Assembly: GCA_027943245.1 (NCBI GenBank)
Contig: JANDJZ010001760.1
Location: 37,704-101,703, forward strand
Source of the DNA: Acanthamoeba sp. SK_2022b
Lineage: Eukaryota > Discosea > Longamoebia > Acanthamoebidae
Direction: 5' to 3'
Length of the DNA stretch: 64,000 bases
The position numbers and the translations under genes are program-made. Within the stretch, counting starts at the first letter, position 1. Every line of letters begins with the position of its first letter. The notes below the pieces were generated by a model, which saw only the letters and a list, made by a program, of their open reading frames with translations, had not been told where the DNA came from and made no database searches. Shown piece by piece: positions 1 to 9,634 of the stretch.

Positions 1-523
1 CGCCGAGGCTGCTGGGGCGCAGGCGGCGAATAAAGCGTGCGTCGCGCAGGCGCAATACCGGGTGGATGCGGATGATGGCGTGGGCCAGCTGTTCGATATG
101 GTGCAGTTGAAAGGCGTTGCCGTCGGCGTCGAGAAAACCGCGCCAGGTGCACACCGTGCCGTCGTCGGCCAGCTCGCCCTCGCAGCGATAATGAATGCGG
201 CTCAGGCCATCCTCGCCCTTGACCCACAGCGGCGTCAGGTGGCGATAGCGCGGCAGGTGCGCATGGCCGATGTCTTTTTCGCAGAAGGTGAACACCACCT
301 GCAGGTGGCGCTCTTTAGCCGACTCTTCACCGGGGGGGAAATGGAAGTCGTGCGCTTCAAACCGATACAGCTTCTGCTCCGGCGCCAGCAGCAGCGTCAG
401 CGCATCCAGCAGGCTGGATTTACCCCAGGCGTTTTCGCCGAGCAACAGCGTGTTGTCGTCCAGCATCAGGGACAGCCGATTAATGCCGCGAAAACCTACA
501 ATTTCGATACGCTCCAAGAACAT
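1..523 (-). CDS. ybjD: OLD-family ATP-dependent endonuclease-like protein YbjD (3' part cut off)
   Basis: The reverse strand reads from an ATG at 523 to the window edge without a stop, giving about 174 N-terminal residues. They begin MFLERIEIVGFRGINRLSLM and contain a Walker A motif GENAWGKSS near residues 29-37, typical of OLD/RecF-like ATPases. The sequence matches what I recall of E. coli YbjD closely through the RLRDARF(I/M)RR segment. The TOPRIM nuclease half lies outside the window. The gene is divergent from lysO; in E. coli aqpZ sits between them, and it is absent here. Function of the family is unproven (predicted nucleotide-dependent nuclease). Confidence 0.9.
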   Translation of the reverse strand, partial: MFLERIEIVGFRGINRLSLMLDDNTLLLGENAWGKSSLLDALTLLLAPEQKLYRFEAHDFHFPPGEESAKERHLQVVFTFCEKDIGHAHLPRYRHLTPLWVKGEDGLSRIHYRCEGELADDGTVCTWRGFLDADGNAFQLHHIEQLAHAIIRIHPVLRLRDARFIRRLRPSSLG

Positions 524-710
524 CCGCCGCCTCCCGTGCGCGCCGTCGCCTCTTCAATGAGGTGACCTTCACAGAGCATGGTCAAAAAACCCCTTGCAGG
601 TCAAGCGGCCAACGTCAAATCTGCCGCTTTACTCCGGCCGGGCTTTTGGTTAGCGTGTGCTCCTCGCCGCCGTTCGGCGCGCTTCAAAACTCAAGGACAC
701 AAGCTGCACC

Positions 711-1607
711 ATGTACTCAGGACTGTTGATTATTCTGTTACCGCTGATTGTCGGTTACCTCATTCCCTTACGCCATCGCCCGCTGCTGGTGCTGATCAAC
801 CGGCTGCTGAGCTGGATGGTGTACGTGATCCTGTTTTTCATGGGTATCAGCCTGGCGTTTATGGAGGATCTCAGCAGCAACCTGGTGCTGATCTTCCAGT
901 ACAGCGCGGTGTTCTTCTTCTGCATTCTCTGCGCCAACCTGCTGTTGCTGGCGCTGCTGGAGCGGCGCATGCCGTGGCGCAGCAGCCATAAACAGGAAAA
1001 GCTGCCTTCGCGCGTGCACATGGCGCTGGAGTCGCTCAAGCTGTGCGGCGTGGTGCTCGGCGGCTTCCTGCTCGGCCTGACGCAGTGGCAATGGCTGCAG
1101 TTCGCCCATAAAGGCAGCGAATATGCGTTGATCTTCCTGCTGTTGCTGGTCGGCATTCAGCTGCGCAACAGCGGCATGACGCTGCGCCAGATCGTGCTCA
1201 ACCGCCGCGGCACGCTGGTGGCGTTGGTGGTGGCCGTCGCGTCGCTGGCCGGCGGCGCGCTGGCGGCGCAGCTGCTGGGGCTGCCGGTCAAGGCCGGGCT
1301 GGCGATGGCCTCCGGCTTCGGCTGGTATTCGCTGTCGGGCATTCTGATCACCGACGCCTACGGCCCGGTGATGGGCAGCGCCGCGTTCTTCAACGATCTG
1401 GCGCGCGAGCTGGTGGCGATCATGCTGATCCCGACGCTGGTGCGCCGCAGCCGCTCCACCGCCCTCGGCCTGTGCGGCGCCACCTCGATGGACTTCACCC
1501 TGCCGGTGCTGCAGCGCAGCGGCGGGCTGGACATGGTGCCCCCCGCCATCGTGCACGGCTTCCTGCTGAGCCTGCTGGCGCCGGTGCTGATCGCCCTGTT
1601 CTCCTGA
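711..1607 (+). CDS. lysO: L-lysine exporter LysO
   Basis: This 298-residue inner-membrane protein is almost entirely hydrophobic helices and matches E. coli LysO (YbjE), which exports lysine and toxic lysine analogues. Conserved stretches include SGLLIILLPLIVGYLIPLR at the N-terminus, MALESLKLCGVV, VGIQLRNSGMTL, and a C-terminal half with SGFGWYSLSGI, AAFFNDLARE and GATSMDFTLPVLQ. The frame is open from 657, but the ATG at 711 aligns with the known start and has AAGGA about 13 bases upstream. In E. coli the gene is controlled by ArgP; no clear ArgP site was recognised here. It is a single gene, divergent from ybjD. Confidence 0.96.
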   Translation: MYSGLLIILLPLIVGYLIPLRHRPLLVLINRLLSWMVYVILFFMGISLAFMEDLSSNLVLIFQYSAVFFFCILCANLLLLALLERRMPWRSSHKQEKLPSRVHMALESLKLCGVVLGGFLLGLTQWQWLQFAHKGSEYALIFLLLLVGIQLRNSGMTLRQIVLNRRGTLVALVVAVASLAGGALAAQLLGLPVKAGLAMASGFGWYSLSGILITDAYGPVMGSAAFFNDLARELVAIMLIPTLVRRSRSTALGLCGATSMDFTLPVLQRSGGLDMVPPAIVHGFLLSLLAPVLIALFS

Positions 1608-1608
1608 T

Positions 1609-1642
1609 CCTTTCCCCTGGGGGCCGCCCGGCCCCCAAAGGG
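1609..1642 (+). terminator. Hairpin after lysO
   Basis: GGGGGC at 1619-1624 pairs with GCCCCC at 1631-1636 around a six-base loop, and the flanking CCTTT and AAAGG can extend the stem through a bulge. No T-run follows, so this is a weak or factor-assisted terminator. Confidence 0.45.
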
Positions 1643-1668
1643 TAATAATTCCCATCCGCACGGCAAAA

Positions 1669-1682
1669 TTGCGCTAAATCAA
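1669..1682 (+). promoter_or_regulatory. FNR-like site upstream of hcp
   Basis: TTGCG-CTAA-ATCAA has the geometry of the FNR consensus TTGAT-N4-ATCAA, with a perfect right half and three of five bases in the left half. In E. coli hcp-hcr is activated by FNR under anaerobiosis. The site is about 105 bases before the hcp start. Confidence 0.5.
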
Positions 1683-1743
1683 ACTTGCCCGCAGTAGTCG
1701 CACAAAAGCCTTTTGCAACCCCGATCGCCGATCTATGCTTTTA

Positions 1744-1766
1744 AACAAGCATTACAAATGCAACTT
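1744..1766 (+). promoter_or_regulatory. NsrR-type operator upstream of hcp
   Basis: AACAAGCATTA, one spacer base, then AAATGCAACTT forms an 11-1-11 inverted repeat matching the NsrR half-site AAGATGCATTT. NsrR is the nitric-oxide-sensing repressor of hcp-hcr in enterobacteria. The site lies 22 bases before the start codon, where binding would block transcription or its early elongation. Confidence 0.7.
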
Positions 1767-1787
1767 TAAAAATAAAAGGAAGCGACT

Positions 1788-3437
1788 ATGTTCTGTGTGC
1801 AATGTGAACAAACCATCCGTACCCCGGCAGGCAACGGCTGCGCGTATGCTCAGGGCATGTGCGGCAAGACGGCGGAAACCTCCGATCTGCAGGATCTGCT
1901 GGTGGCGGCGCTGCAGGGGCTCTCCGCCTGGGCGCTGCAGGCGCGTTCGCTGGGCATCGTCGACCACGAGATCGACAGCTTCGCCCCGCGCGCCTTCTTC
2001 TCCACCCTGACCAACGTTAACTTCGACTCTCAGCGCATCATCGGCTACGCGCGCGAAACCCTGCTGCTGCGCGATTCGCTGGCCGCCCGTTGCCGGCTGC
2101 TGGACGCCGGCGTACGCGTCGATCACCCGATGGCGGCGCTGCAGCTGGCCGGTGACGATATGCCTACGCTGCTGCAACAGGCGGCGCAGTTTGCTCTCAA
2201 CAGCGACAAGGCCGAGGTAGGCGACGACGTCCACGGGTTGCGCATGCTGTGCCTGTACGGCCTGAAAGGCGCGGCGGCCTATATGGAACACGCGCACGTG
2301 CTCGGCCAGTTCGACGAGCAGCTCTATGCCGACTACCACGCCTTTATGGCCTGGCTCGGCACCCGGCCGCGCGACGTCGATACCCTGCTGAACAACGCCA
2401 TGGGCATCGGCAAGATGAACTTCAACGTGATGGCGATCCTCGATCGCGGCGAAACCCAGGCCTACGGCGATCCGCAGCCCAGCGCGGTCAACGTGCGCCC
2501 GGTGGCCGGGAAAGCCATTCTGATCTCCGGCCACGATCTGAAAGATCTGCGCATGCTGCTCGAACAAACCGAAGGGCAAAACGTCAACGTCTACACCCAC
2601 GGCGAAATGCTGCCGGCGCACGGCTATCCGGAACTGAAAAAATTCAAGCATCTGGTGGGCAACTACGGCAGCGGCTGGCAGAACCAGCAGACGGAATTCG
2701 CCAAATTCCCCGGCCCGATCGTGATGACCTCCAACTGCATCATCGATCCGAACGTCGGCAACTACGGCGATCGCATCTGGACCCGCAGCATCGTCGGCTG
2801 GCCGGGCGTCAACCATCTGGAAGGCGACGACTTCGGCGCCGTGATCCGCCAGGCGCAGGGCATGAACGGCTTCCCTTACACCGAAATTGAGCACCTGATC
2901 ACCGTCGGCTTCGGCCGCCAGACGCTGCTGAACGCCGCCGACACGGTGATCGATCTGGTGTCGCAGAAAAAACTTCGCCACGTCTTCCTGGTCGGCGGCT
3001 GCGACGGCAGCCGCGACGAGCGCAGCTACTTCACCGACTTCGCCCGCAGCGTGCCGCAAGACTGCCTGATCATGACGCTGGCCTGCGGCAAGTACCGTTT
3101 CAACAAGCTGGACTTCGGCACCCTGGAAGGGCTGCCGCGCCTGCTGGACGTCGGCCAGTGCAACGACGCCTACTCCGCCATCATGCTGGCGGTCAAGCTG
3201 GCGGACACGCTCGGCTGCAGCGTCAACGAGCTGCCGCTCAGCCTGGTGCTGTCGTGGTTTGAACAGAAGGCGATCGTCATTCTGCTGACGCTGCTGTCGC
3301 TGGGGGTGAAAAACATCGTCACCGGCCCGACTGCGCCGGGCTTCCTGACCGACAACCTGATGGCGATCCTCAACGAGAAATTCGGCCTGCGTCCGATCAC
3401 CACCGTCGAGCAGGATATCAACGCGCTGCTCGCCTGA
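1788..3437 (+). CDS. hcp: Hybrid-cluster protein Hcp (NO reductase / hydroxylamine reductase)
   Basis: The 549-residue cytoplasmic protein carries the N-terminal cluster cysteines C3, C6, C18 and C25 (CVQC, then GC and MC), the spacing of the enterobacterial class with a [2Fe-2S] cluster. Downstream are the hybrid-cluster ligand regions, such as [25 protein letters not shown] and ACGKYRFN. Hcp reduces nitric oxide at very low levels under anaerobic nitrosative stress and can reduce hydroxylamine; a protein S-nitrosylase role is also described in E. coli. The reductase hcr follows 56 bases downstream. NsrR- and FNR-like sites precede it. RBS AAAGGAAG is well placed. Confidence 0.98.
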   Translation: MFCVQCEQTIRTPAGNGCAYAQGMCGKTAETSDLQDLLVAALQGLSAWALQARSLGIVDHEIDSFAPRAFFSTLTNVNFDSQRIIGYARETLLLRDSLAARCRLLDAGVRVDHPMAALQLAGDDMPTLLQQAAQFALNSDKAEVGDDVHGLRMLCLYGLKGAAAYMEHAHVLGQFDEQLYADYHAFMAWLGTRPRDVDTLLNNAMGIGKMNFNVMAILDRGETQAYGDPQPSAVNVRPVAGKAILISGHDLKDLRMLLEQTEGQNVNVYTHGEMLPAHGYPELKKFKHLVGNYGSGWQNQQTEFAKFPGPIVMTSNCIIDPNVGNYGDRIWTRSIVGWPGVNHLEGDDFGAVIRQAQGMNGFPYTEIEHLITVGFGRQTLLNAADTVIDLVSQKKLRHVFLVGGCDGSRDERSYFTDFARSVPQDCLIMTLACGKYRFNKLDFGTLEGLPRLLDVGQCNDAYSAIMLAVKLADTLGCSVNELPLSLVLSWFEQKAIVILLTLLSLGVKNIVTGPTAPGFLTDNLMAILNEKFGLRPITTVEQDINALLA

Positions 3438-3451
3438 TGCCGTTACGTTAT

Positions 3452-3482
3452 GGGGCCGCCTACGCCGGCCCCTTTGCTTTTT
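3452..3482 (+). terminator. Intrinsic terminator between hcp and hcr
   Basis: GGGGCCG (3452-3458) pairs with CGGCCCC (3466-3472) and is followed by TTTGCTTTTT. It sits inside the presumed hcp-hcr operon, so it should lower hcr relative to hcp. Confidence 0.7.
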
Positions 3483-3493
3483 GAGGTGCCCCG

Positions 3494-4495
3494 ATGACTC
3501 AACCCACTCCGCTTTGCCCGAACCGCATGCAGGTGCATTCCATCCAGCGTGAAACCGCCGACGTCTGGACGCTGAACCTGATCTGCGACGTTTTCTACCC
3601 TTATCAGGCGGGCCAGTTTGCGCTGGTCAGCATCCGCAACAGCGAGGAGACGCTGCGCGCCTATACGCTCTCCTCCTCGCCCGGCCAGAGCCGCTTTCTC
3701 AGCATCAGCGTGCGCTGCCTGCCGGACGGCGTCGGATCGCGCTGGCTGACGCAAGAGGTCAAGCCCGGCAACACGCTGTGGTTGTCCGATGCCCAGGGCG
3801 AGTTCAGCTGCGAGCGACACCCGGCCGATCGTTATCTGATGCTGGCCGCCGGCTGCGGCGTGACGCCGATCGTCTCGATGTGCCGCTGGTTGACCGCCAA
3901 CCGTCCGGCCTGCGATATCGCCGTGATCTTTAACGTGCGCACCCCCGCCGACACGATTTTCGCCGATCAATGGCGCGCGCTATGCGCAGCCCATCCGCAG
4001 CTGCGCCTGACGCTGATGGCCGAGCGGGATCTGCAACCCGGCTACCTCAGCGGCCGCATCGATGAACAGACGCTGCGGCAGGCGGCGCCGGATATCGCCG
4101 AACGCACGGTGATGACCTGCGGCCCTGCGCCCTACATGGAACAGGTGGAGCAGCTGTGCCGCCGGCTCGGCGTGCCGGCCGAGCGTTTCCATAAAGAGCA
4201 GTTCCACACGCCGGCGGCGCAGGCCGATGCCACCGAAGGGCTGACGCTGCGCGCCGCCCGCCCGCTGCGCGAATTCCGCGTGCCGGTCGGCAGCACGCTG
4301 CTGGCGGCGATGGAGGCCAATGCCCTGCCGGTCAACGCCGCCTGCCGCGCCGGGGTGTGCGGCTCGTGCAAAACCCGCATCCTCGAGGGCGACTACACCA
4401 CCACCAGCACCATGACGCTGAGCGCGGAAGAGGTAGCGCAAGGCTACGTGCTGGCCTGCAGTTGCCAGCTGCAGGGCGACGTCACATTGGCGTGA
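3494..4495 (+). CDS. hcr: NADH oxidoreductase Hcr
   Basis: A 333-residue electron-transfer partner of Hcp. The N-terminal ferredoxin-reductase domain has the FAD motif [10 protein letters not shown] near residues 55-65 and the nucleotide-binding GCGVTPI near 119-125. The C-terminal plant-type [2Fe-2S] ferredoxin domain has the cysteine cluster [12 protein letters not shown] and a final LACSC. It passes electrons from NADH to Hcp. It lies 56 bases after hcp on the same strand, separated by a terminator-like hairpin. Length agrees with the family (about 320). The start has RBS GAGG (TTGAGGTGCCCCG). Confidence 0.97.
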   Translation: MTQPTPLCPNRMQVHSIQRETADVWTLNLICDVFYPYQAGQFALVSIRNSEETLRAYTLSSSPGQSRFLSISVRCLPDGVGSRWLTQEVKPGNTLWLSDAQGEFSCERHPADRYLMLAAGCGVTPIVSMCRWLTANRPACDIAVIFNVRTPADTIFADQWRALCAAHPQLRLTLMAERDLQPGYLSGRIDEQTLRQAAPDIAERTVMTCGPAPYMEQVEQLCRRLGVPAERFHKEQFHTPAAQADATEGLTLRAARPLREFRVPVGSTLLAAMEANALPVNAACRAGVCGSCKTRILEGDYTTTSTMTLSAEEVAQGYVLACSCQLQGDVTLA

Positions 4496-4502
4496 TCCCC
4501 AG

Positions 4503-4527
4503 GCCCCATCGCCGCGATGGGGCATTT
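4503..4527 (+). terminator. Intrinsic terminator after hcr
   Basis: GCCCCATCG (4503-4511) pairs with CGATGGGGC (4515-4523) around a three-base loop and is followed by ATTT. Confidence 0.6.
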
Positions 4528-4618
4528 ATCGGCAAGTTCCCTCATCCCCGCCCGGTTACACTTTCCTCCGTCCTACGCTCTTTACCCTTCCTGACCGCAT
4601 CTCGTCCACAGCCGGTAA

Positions 4619-4627
4619 GCTATGCTT
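4619..4627 (+). promoter_or_regulatory. Sigma-S-like -10 element of poxB
   Basis: GCTATGCTT matches the stationary-phase sigma factor -10 pattern (CTAYRCTT). It is about 70 bases upstream of the poxB ATG. E. coli poxB is a classic RpoS-dependent gene. No strong -35 element is evident, which also fits RpoS. Confidence 0.5.
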
Positions 4628-4694
4628 GCAGTTGTTCTGCTGCCACTCACCGGATCGAGTACACATCGTTTTTCAAACCATGTTTGGGGGAACC

Positions 4695-6416
4695 ATGAAG
4701 CAAACCGTAGCCACACTGATCGCCAAAACGCTGGATCAAGCCGGCGTAAAACGCATTTGGGGCGTGACCGGCGATTCGCTCAACGGCCTGAGCGACAGCC
4801 TGCACCGCATGGGCACCATCGAATGGCTGGGCACCCGCCATGAAGAGGTGGCCGCCTTCGCCGCCGGCGCCGAAGCCCAGCTCACCGGCCAGCTGGCGGT
4901 GTGCGCCGGTTCCTGCGGCCCCGGCAACCTGCACCTGATCAACGGGCTGTTCGACTGCCACCGCAACCATGTGCCGGTGCTGGCGATCGCCGCACACATT
5001 CCTTCCAGCGAAATCGGCAGCGGCTACTTCCAGGAAACGCATCCGCAGGAGCTGTTCCGCGAATGCAGCCACTATTGCGAGCTGGTTTCCAACCCGGAAC
5101 AGCTACCGCGCGTGCTGGAGATCGCCATGCGCAAGGCGATCCTCAACCGTGGCGTCTCGGTAGTGGTCTTGCCGGGCGACGTGGCGCTGCGCATGGCGCC
5201 GGAAGACGCGACCCTGACCTGGCATACCCCGGCGCTGCCGCTGGTGCAGCCGCCGATGAGCGAGCTGAACAAGCTGGCGGAGACGCTGAATCAGGCGAAG
5301 AACATCACCCTGATGTGCGGCAGCGGCTGCGCAGGCGCGCACGATGAGGTGGTCAAGCTGGCCGAGCTGCTGCAGGCGCCGGTGGTACACGCGCTGCGCG
5401 GCAAGGAGCACATCGAGTGGGATAACCCGTACAGCGTCGGCATGACCGGGCTGATCGGCTTCTCCTCCGGCTATCACGCGATGATGAACGCCGACACGCT
5501 GGTGCTGCTCGGCACCCAGTTCCCCTACCGCGCGTTCTACCCCACCAACGCCAATATCATTCAGATCGACATCAACCCCGGCAGCATCGGCGCGCACTGC
5601 CCGGTCAACATGGCGCTGGTGGGCGATATCCACACCACCCTCAGCGCCCTGCTGCCGCAGCTGGAGCCCAAACGCGACCGGGCGTTCCTCGACAAGGCGC
5701 TGGAGCATTACCGCAACGCGCGCAAGGATCTCGACGGGCTGGCGACCGCCAACGACGACCAGCCGATCCACCCGCAGTATCTGGCGCAGCAACTCAGCCA
5801 GTTCGCCAGCGACGACGCCATCTTTACCTGCGACGTCGGCACGCCGACGGTGTGGGCCGCCCGCTACGTGAAAATGAACGGCAAGCGCCGCCTGCTCGGT
5901 TCGTTCAACCACGGTTCGATGGCCAACGCCATGCCGCAGGCGATCGGCGCCCAGGCCACCGCGCCGGATAAACAGGTGATCGCCATGTGCGGCGACGGCG
6001 GCTTCACCATGCTGATGGGGGATTTCCTGTCGCTGGCGCAGCTCAAGCTGCCAGTGAAAATCGTGGTGTTCAACAACAGCGTGCTGGGGTTCGTGGCGAT
6101 GGAGATGAAGGCCGGCGGCTACCTGACCGACGGCACCGACCTGCATAACCCGGACTTCGCGGCGATCGCCAACGCCGCCGGCATCAAAGGCATCCGCGTG
6201 GAAAAAGCCTCGGAGCTGGACGGGGCGCTGCAGGAGATGTTGGCGCACCCCGGCCCGGCGCTGCTGGACGTGGTCACCGCCAAGCAAGAGCTGGCGATGC
6301 CGCCGCAGATCAAGTTCGAACAGGCCAAAGGCTTCAGCCTGTACATGCTGCGCGCCATCATCAACGGCCGCGGCGACGAAGTGGTCGAGCTGGCGAAGAC
6401 CAACTGGCTGCGCTAA
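4695..6416 (+). CDS. poxB: Pyruvate dehydrogenase (quinone), pyruvate oxidase PoxB
   Basis: A 573-residue thiamine-diphosphate and FAD enzyme that oxidises pyruvate to acetate and CO2 and passes electrons to ubiquinone at the inner membrane. The N-terminal ThDP domain starts [20 protein letters not shown], with the conserved glutamate in [15 protein letters not shown] near residue 50. The central FAD domain contains [12 protein letters not shown] and [11 protein letters not shown]. The C-terminal ThDP/Mg motif GDGG...NNS lies near 433-465. The last residues, LAKTNWLR, form the lipid-binding tail known in E. coli. The open frame extends to 4626, but the ATG at 4695 aligns with the family and follows GGGGG. 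Confidence 0.98.
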   Translation: MKQTVATLIAKTLDQAGVKRIWGVTGDSLNGLSDSLHRMGTIEWLGTRHEEVAAFAAGAEAQLTGQLAVCAGSCGPGNLHLINGLFDCHRNHVPVLAIAAHIPSSEIGSGYFQETHPQELFRECSHYCELVSNPEQLPRVLEIAMRKAILNRGVSVVVLPGDVALRMAPEDATLTWHTPALPLVQPPMSELNKLAETLNQAKNITLMCGSGCAGAHDEVVKLAELLQAPVVHALRGKEHIEWDNPYSVGMTGLIGFSSGYHAMMNADTLVLLGTQFPYRAFYPTNANIIQIDINPGSIGAHCPVNMALVGDIHTTLSALLPQLEPKRDRAFLDKALEHYRNARKDLDGLATANDDQPIHPQYLAQQLSQFASDDAIFTCDVGTPTVWAARYVKMNGKRRLLGSFNHGSMANAMPQAIGAQATAPDKQVIAMCGDGGFTMLMGDFLSLAQLKLPVKIVVFNNSVLGFVAMEMKAGGYLTDGTDLHNPDFAAIANAAGIKGIRVEKASELDGALQEMLAHPGPALLDVVTAKQELAMPPQIKFEQAKGFSLYMLRAIINGRGDEVVELAKTNWLR

Positions 6417-6437
6417 GCAAGCTGCCCCCGGTAAAAT

Positions 6438-6466
6438 AAGGGTATATGATGCCATGTACCCTTTTC
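6438..6466 (+). terminator. Terminator after poxB
   Basis: AAGGGTA (6438-6444) pairs with TACCCTT (6457-6463), with ATG/CAT extending the stem inside, followed by TT. Confidence 0.5.
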
Positions 6467-6491
6467 CTCTCCCTTAAATTCCAGGAACCTT

Positions 6492-7508
6492 ATGCTTATC
6501 GATCTACGCAGCGACACCGTCACCCGCCCCAGCGCCGCCATGCGCCAGGCGATGGCTCAGGCAGAGGTCGGCGACGACGTCTACGGCGATGACCCGACGG
6601 TCAACGCGCTGGAGGCCGAGGCGGTACGCCTGTCAGGCAAAGAAGCGGCGCTGTTTTTGCCCAGCGGCACCCAGGCCAACCTGGTGGCGCTGCTGAGCCA
6701 CTGCCAGCGCGGCGACGAATATCTGGTCGGCCAACAGGCGCACAACTATAAATACGAGGCCGGCGGCGCGGCGGTGCTGGGCAGCATCCAGCCGCAGCCG
6801 ATCGAGGCCGACGCGGACGGCACGCTGCCGCTGGACAAGCTCGCCGCCGCCATCAAACCCGACGATATCCACTTCGCCCGCACCCGGCTGCTGAGCCTGG
6901 AAAACACCATCAGCGGCCGAGTTCTGCCGCAGGCCTACCTGCAGCAGGCGTGGCAGTTTAGCCGCGAGCGGCAGCTGGCGCTGCATATCGACGGTGCGCG
7001 CATCTTCAACGCCGCCGTGGCGCTGAACCTGCCGCTGAAAGAGATCGTGCAATACTGCGACACCTTCACCATTTGCCTGTCAAAAGGATTGGGCGCGCCG
7101 GTCGGATCGCTGCTGTGCGGCAGCGAGGCCTTCATTCAGCGCGCGCTGCGCTGGCGCAAGATGACCGGCGGCGGGCTGCGTCAGGCCGGCATTCTGGCGG
7201 CAGCCGGTCTTTACGCTTTGGAGCATAACGTCGCGCGGCTGCGCGAAGACCATGACAACGCGGTCTGGCTGGAGCAACAGCTGCGGCAGATCGGCGTAGA
7301 GATCGCCGAACCCGGCGCACAGACCAACGTGCTGTACCTGCGCCAATCACCGGCGCTGGCGGCCAAATTCGGCCCGTGGATGCGCGAACGCGGCGTGCTG
7401 ATCAGCAGCGGCCCGCTGACGCGCATTCTGACCCACCTCGACGTCAGCCGTCAGGATTTGCAGCGGGTGGTCGAGCTGTGGCGGGAGTTCCTCCGGCAGC
7501 ACGCCTGA
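6492..7508 (+). CDS. ltaE: Low-specificity L-threonine aldolase
   Basis: This 338-residue PLP enzyme cleaves L-threonine or L-allo-threonine to glycine and acetaldehyde. It begins with LIDLRSDTVTRPSAAMRQAM and has the substrate/PLP pocket motifs VGDDVYGDDPT, FLPSGTQAN and HIDGARIFNA. The Schiff-base lysine is in CLSKGLGAPVGS, about residue 198. It closely matches E. coli LtaE, which also lies next to poxB. RBS CAGGAACC precedes the ATG. No regulatory site was recognised. Confidence 0.97.
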   Translation: MLIDLRSDTVTRPSAAMRQAMAQAEVGDDVYGDDPTVNALEAEAVRLSGKEAALFLPSGTQANLVALLSHCQRGDEYLVGQQAHNYKYEAGGAAVLGSIQPQPIEADADGTLPLDKLAAAIKPDDIHFARTRLLSLENTISGRVLPQAYLQQAWQFSRERQLALHIDGARIFNAAVALNLPLKEIVQYCDTFTICLSKGLGAPVGSLLCGSEAFIQRALRWRKMTGGGLRQAGILAAAGLYALEHNVARLREDHDNAVWLEQQLRQIGVEIAEPGAQTNVLYLRQSPALAAKFGPWMRERGVLISSGPLTRILTHLDVSRQDLQRVVELWREFLRQHA

Positions 7509-7514
7509 TCGCCA

Positions 7515-7533
7515 GGGGCGCAGACCGCGCCCC
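7515..7533. terminator. Hairpin between convergent ltaE and the DUF1294 gene
   Basis: GGGGCGC (7515-7521) pairs with GCGCCCC (7527-7533). It lacks a T-run on either strand but fills the 29-base gap between two converging genes. Confidence 0.4.
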
Positions 7534-7537
7534 ACCA

Positions 7538-7885
7538 TCAGAAGATCCAGCGGCCATAAACCCAGTACCACAGCCCCAGCACCGCCACCAGGTTGAGCGC
7601 CACGCTGAGGATGAACCAGGTTTTAAACGGCTGCTTCTGGGTTTTGTGGCGAAACAGCTGCTGCGCCGCCAGTGCGCCCAACCACCCGCCCAGCGCGCCG
7701 AACAGCAACAGCGTCGCCTCCGGTACCCGCCGCCACCCTTTGCGCGCCGCCAGCTTATCGCCGCCGTAGATCAGAAACGTCAGCAGGTTGGCCAACAGCA
7801 ACCACATCCACACCGGATGCAGCGAGAACAGGCTGGCGACCAGCGCCAGGCCCAGCAGGGCGTAACAAATCACATTGAGCTTCAT
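7538..7885 (-). CDS. DUF1294 family inner-membrane protein
   Basis: A 115-residue protein with about three membrane helices: an N-terminal [12 protein letters not shown] segment, then [18 protein letters not shown], and a C-terminal [19 protein letters not shown]. It carries the DUF1294 signature [24 protein letters not shown] followed by [19 protein letters not shown]. The same frame is open upstream to 7996, but the ATG at 7885 gives the usual domain boundary. The role of the family is unknown. It is convergent with ltaE and divergent from ybjT, so the 150-base gap at 7886-8036 holds both promoters. Confidence 0.85.
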   Translation of the reverse strand: MKLNVICYALLGLALVASLFSLHPVWMWLLLANLLTFLIYGGDKLAARKGWRRVPEATLLLFGALGGWLGALAAQQLFRHKTQKQPFKTWFILSVALNLVAVLGLWYWVYGRWIF

Positions 7886-8036
7886 GACATCCGGTTTTTC
7901 GTTCGGTAAGGGGGCGCGTAGTGTGAACCTGCACCAGGATGGATGCAACCGGCTTATACCCATACAAAAAGTGCATTTAAACCCTGAATTTGGCATCCTG
8001 TCGTTCAGCCAATCCTCTACCGCACAAGGCGGCCCG

Positions 8037-9476
8037 ATGACACCCCAACGCGTACTGGTTCTTGGAGCCAGCGGCTATATAGGCCAGAACCTGATCCCGC
8101 ACCTGATCGAACAGGGGCACCAGATTACCGCCGCCGCGCGGCGCATCGAGTGGCTGCAGGAGCGGAACTGGCCGCAGGTCAACTGCCTGTATGCCGATCT
8201 GTATCGCCCGGAGACCCTGAGCGCGGCGCTGTGGGAGATCGATACGCTTTACTATCTGGTACACGCGATGGGCGACGGCGACGATTTTATCGAGAAGGAG
8301 CGCCAGGCGGCGGAAAACCTGCGCGACGCGCTGCGCAATGCCGGTGTCAAACAGGTGATCTTCCTCGGCGCGCTGCAGCCGAACGACGACAGCTCACCGC
8401 ACCTGGCGGCCCGCCGCCTGACCGGCGAGATCTTGCGCCAGAGCGGCGTGCCGGTGACCGAGCTGCGCGCCGGCATCGTCGTCGGCCCCGGCTCGGCGGC
8501 GTTCGAAGTGATGCGCGACATGGTCTATAACCTGCCGGTGCTGACGCCGCCGCGCTGGGTGCGCTCGAAGTCATCGCCGGTGGCGCTGGAGAACCTGCTG
8601 GTTTATCTGGCCGATCTGCTGGCGCACCCGGCGCAGGAACACCGCATCTTCGACGTTGCCGGGCCGGAGTACCTCAGCTATCAGGATATGTTCAAACGCT
8701 TTATCGCCCTCAGCGGCAAGCGGCGCTGGCTGATCCCGATCCCTTTGCCGACGCGGCTGATTTCGGTGTGGTTCATCAGCCTGATCACCTCGGTGCCGCC
8801 GCCGATCGCCCGCGCGCTGATCCAGGGGCTGAAGCACGATCTGCCCGCTGACGGCCGGCCGCTGCAGGCCCTGATCCCGCAGCGGCTGCACACCTTTGAT
8901 CAGGCGGTCGCCACCACGCTGCAGCGCGAACAGGAGGTGGTCGATTCCGCCGACTGGGGCTACGATCCGGCGGCGCGGGCCCGCTGGCGCCCCGGCTACG
9001 GTTACTATCCGAAACAGGCCGGTTGTTCGCTGGACACCGCCGCCACCCGCGAGGCCCTGTGGCAAACGGTGCAGCAGCTGGGGGGCGAAGAAGGCTATTT
9101 CTACGCCAATATTCTGTGGCGCATCCGCGCCCGCATGGACGACATGATCGGCAACGGGGTGGTCTACGGCCGCCCGGCGCGCGCGACCCTGGCGCTGGGC
9201 GACGAGATCGACGGCTGGAAAGTCATCACGCTGAAGCCGCTGCGGCAACTGGCGCTGCTGTTCGGCATGAAGGCACCGGGGCTGGGGCGGCTGAGCTTCA
9301 GCATCACCGATCACGGCGATCGCCGCACGCTGGACGTGCGCGCCTGGTGGCATCCGGCCGGCTTCAGCGGGCTGCTGTATTGGTTCGCCATGATGCCCGC
9401 ACACCTGTTCATTTTTCGCGGCATGGCGAAGCGCATCGCCGAGCTTGCTGAGAGCCGGGATCGCCAACAGCGCTGA
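8037..9476 (+). CDS. ybjT: NAD(P)-binding epimerase-like protein YbjT (SDR/DUF2867)
   Basis: A 479-residue protein with an N-terminal Rossmann domain ([18 protein letters not shown], residues 5-22) of the extended SDR/NmrA type and a C-terminal DUF2867 domain ending with a membrane-associated stretch, [18 protein letters not shown]. Conserved blocks such as [20 protein letters not shown] and [15 protein letters not shown] match E. coli YbjT. The substrate is unknown. The reading frame extends upstream to 7875, but the ATG at 8037 aligns with the start of the homologues. ybjS, another SDR gene, follows. Confidence 0.92.
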   Translation: MTPQRVLVLGASGYIGQNLIPHLIEQGHQITAAARRIEWLQERNWPQVNCLYADLYRPETLSAALWEIDTLYYLVHAMGDGDDFIEKERQAAENLRDALRNAGVKQVIFLGALQPNDDSSPHLAARRLTGEILRQSGVPVTELRAGIVVGPGSAAFEVMRDMVYNLPVLTPPRWVRSKSSPVALENLLVYLADLLAHPAQEHRIFDVAGPEYLSYQDMFKRFIALSGKRRWLIPIPLPTRLISVWFISLITSVPPPIARALIQGLKHDLPADGRPLQALIPQRLHTFDQAVATTLQREQEVVDSADWGYDPAARARWRPGYGYYPKQAGCSLDTAATREALWQTVQQLGGEEGYFYANILWRIRARMDDMIGNGVVYGRPARATLALGDEIDGWKVITLKPLRQLALLFGMKAPGLGRLSFSITDHGDRRTLDVRAWWHPAGFSGLLYWFAMMPAHLFIFRGMAKRIAELAESRDRQQR

Positions 9477-9634
9477 ACGCCGTTCATTTGTCGATCAACC
9501 GCACAGTTTGCCGCTGTGCTTCGGGGCTTTCCGATTGCATAGCGCACGAAATCACGGAAGAATGGCATCTTATTTGCTGGGAGCGCCGCAAGCGCCCGCC
9601 GGTATTCCGATTTTGGGTGAGAATAGAGTCCGTT

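Noticed and set aside
1752..3059. 435-codon open frame antisense to hcp
   Set aside because: Overlaps the conserved hcp gene entirely and has the biased composition of antisense frames.
5103..6455. 450-codon open frame antisense to poxB
   Set aside because: No recognisable domains; PoxB on the other strand covers it completely with family motifs. It is a GC-driven shadow.
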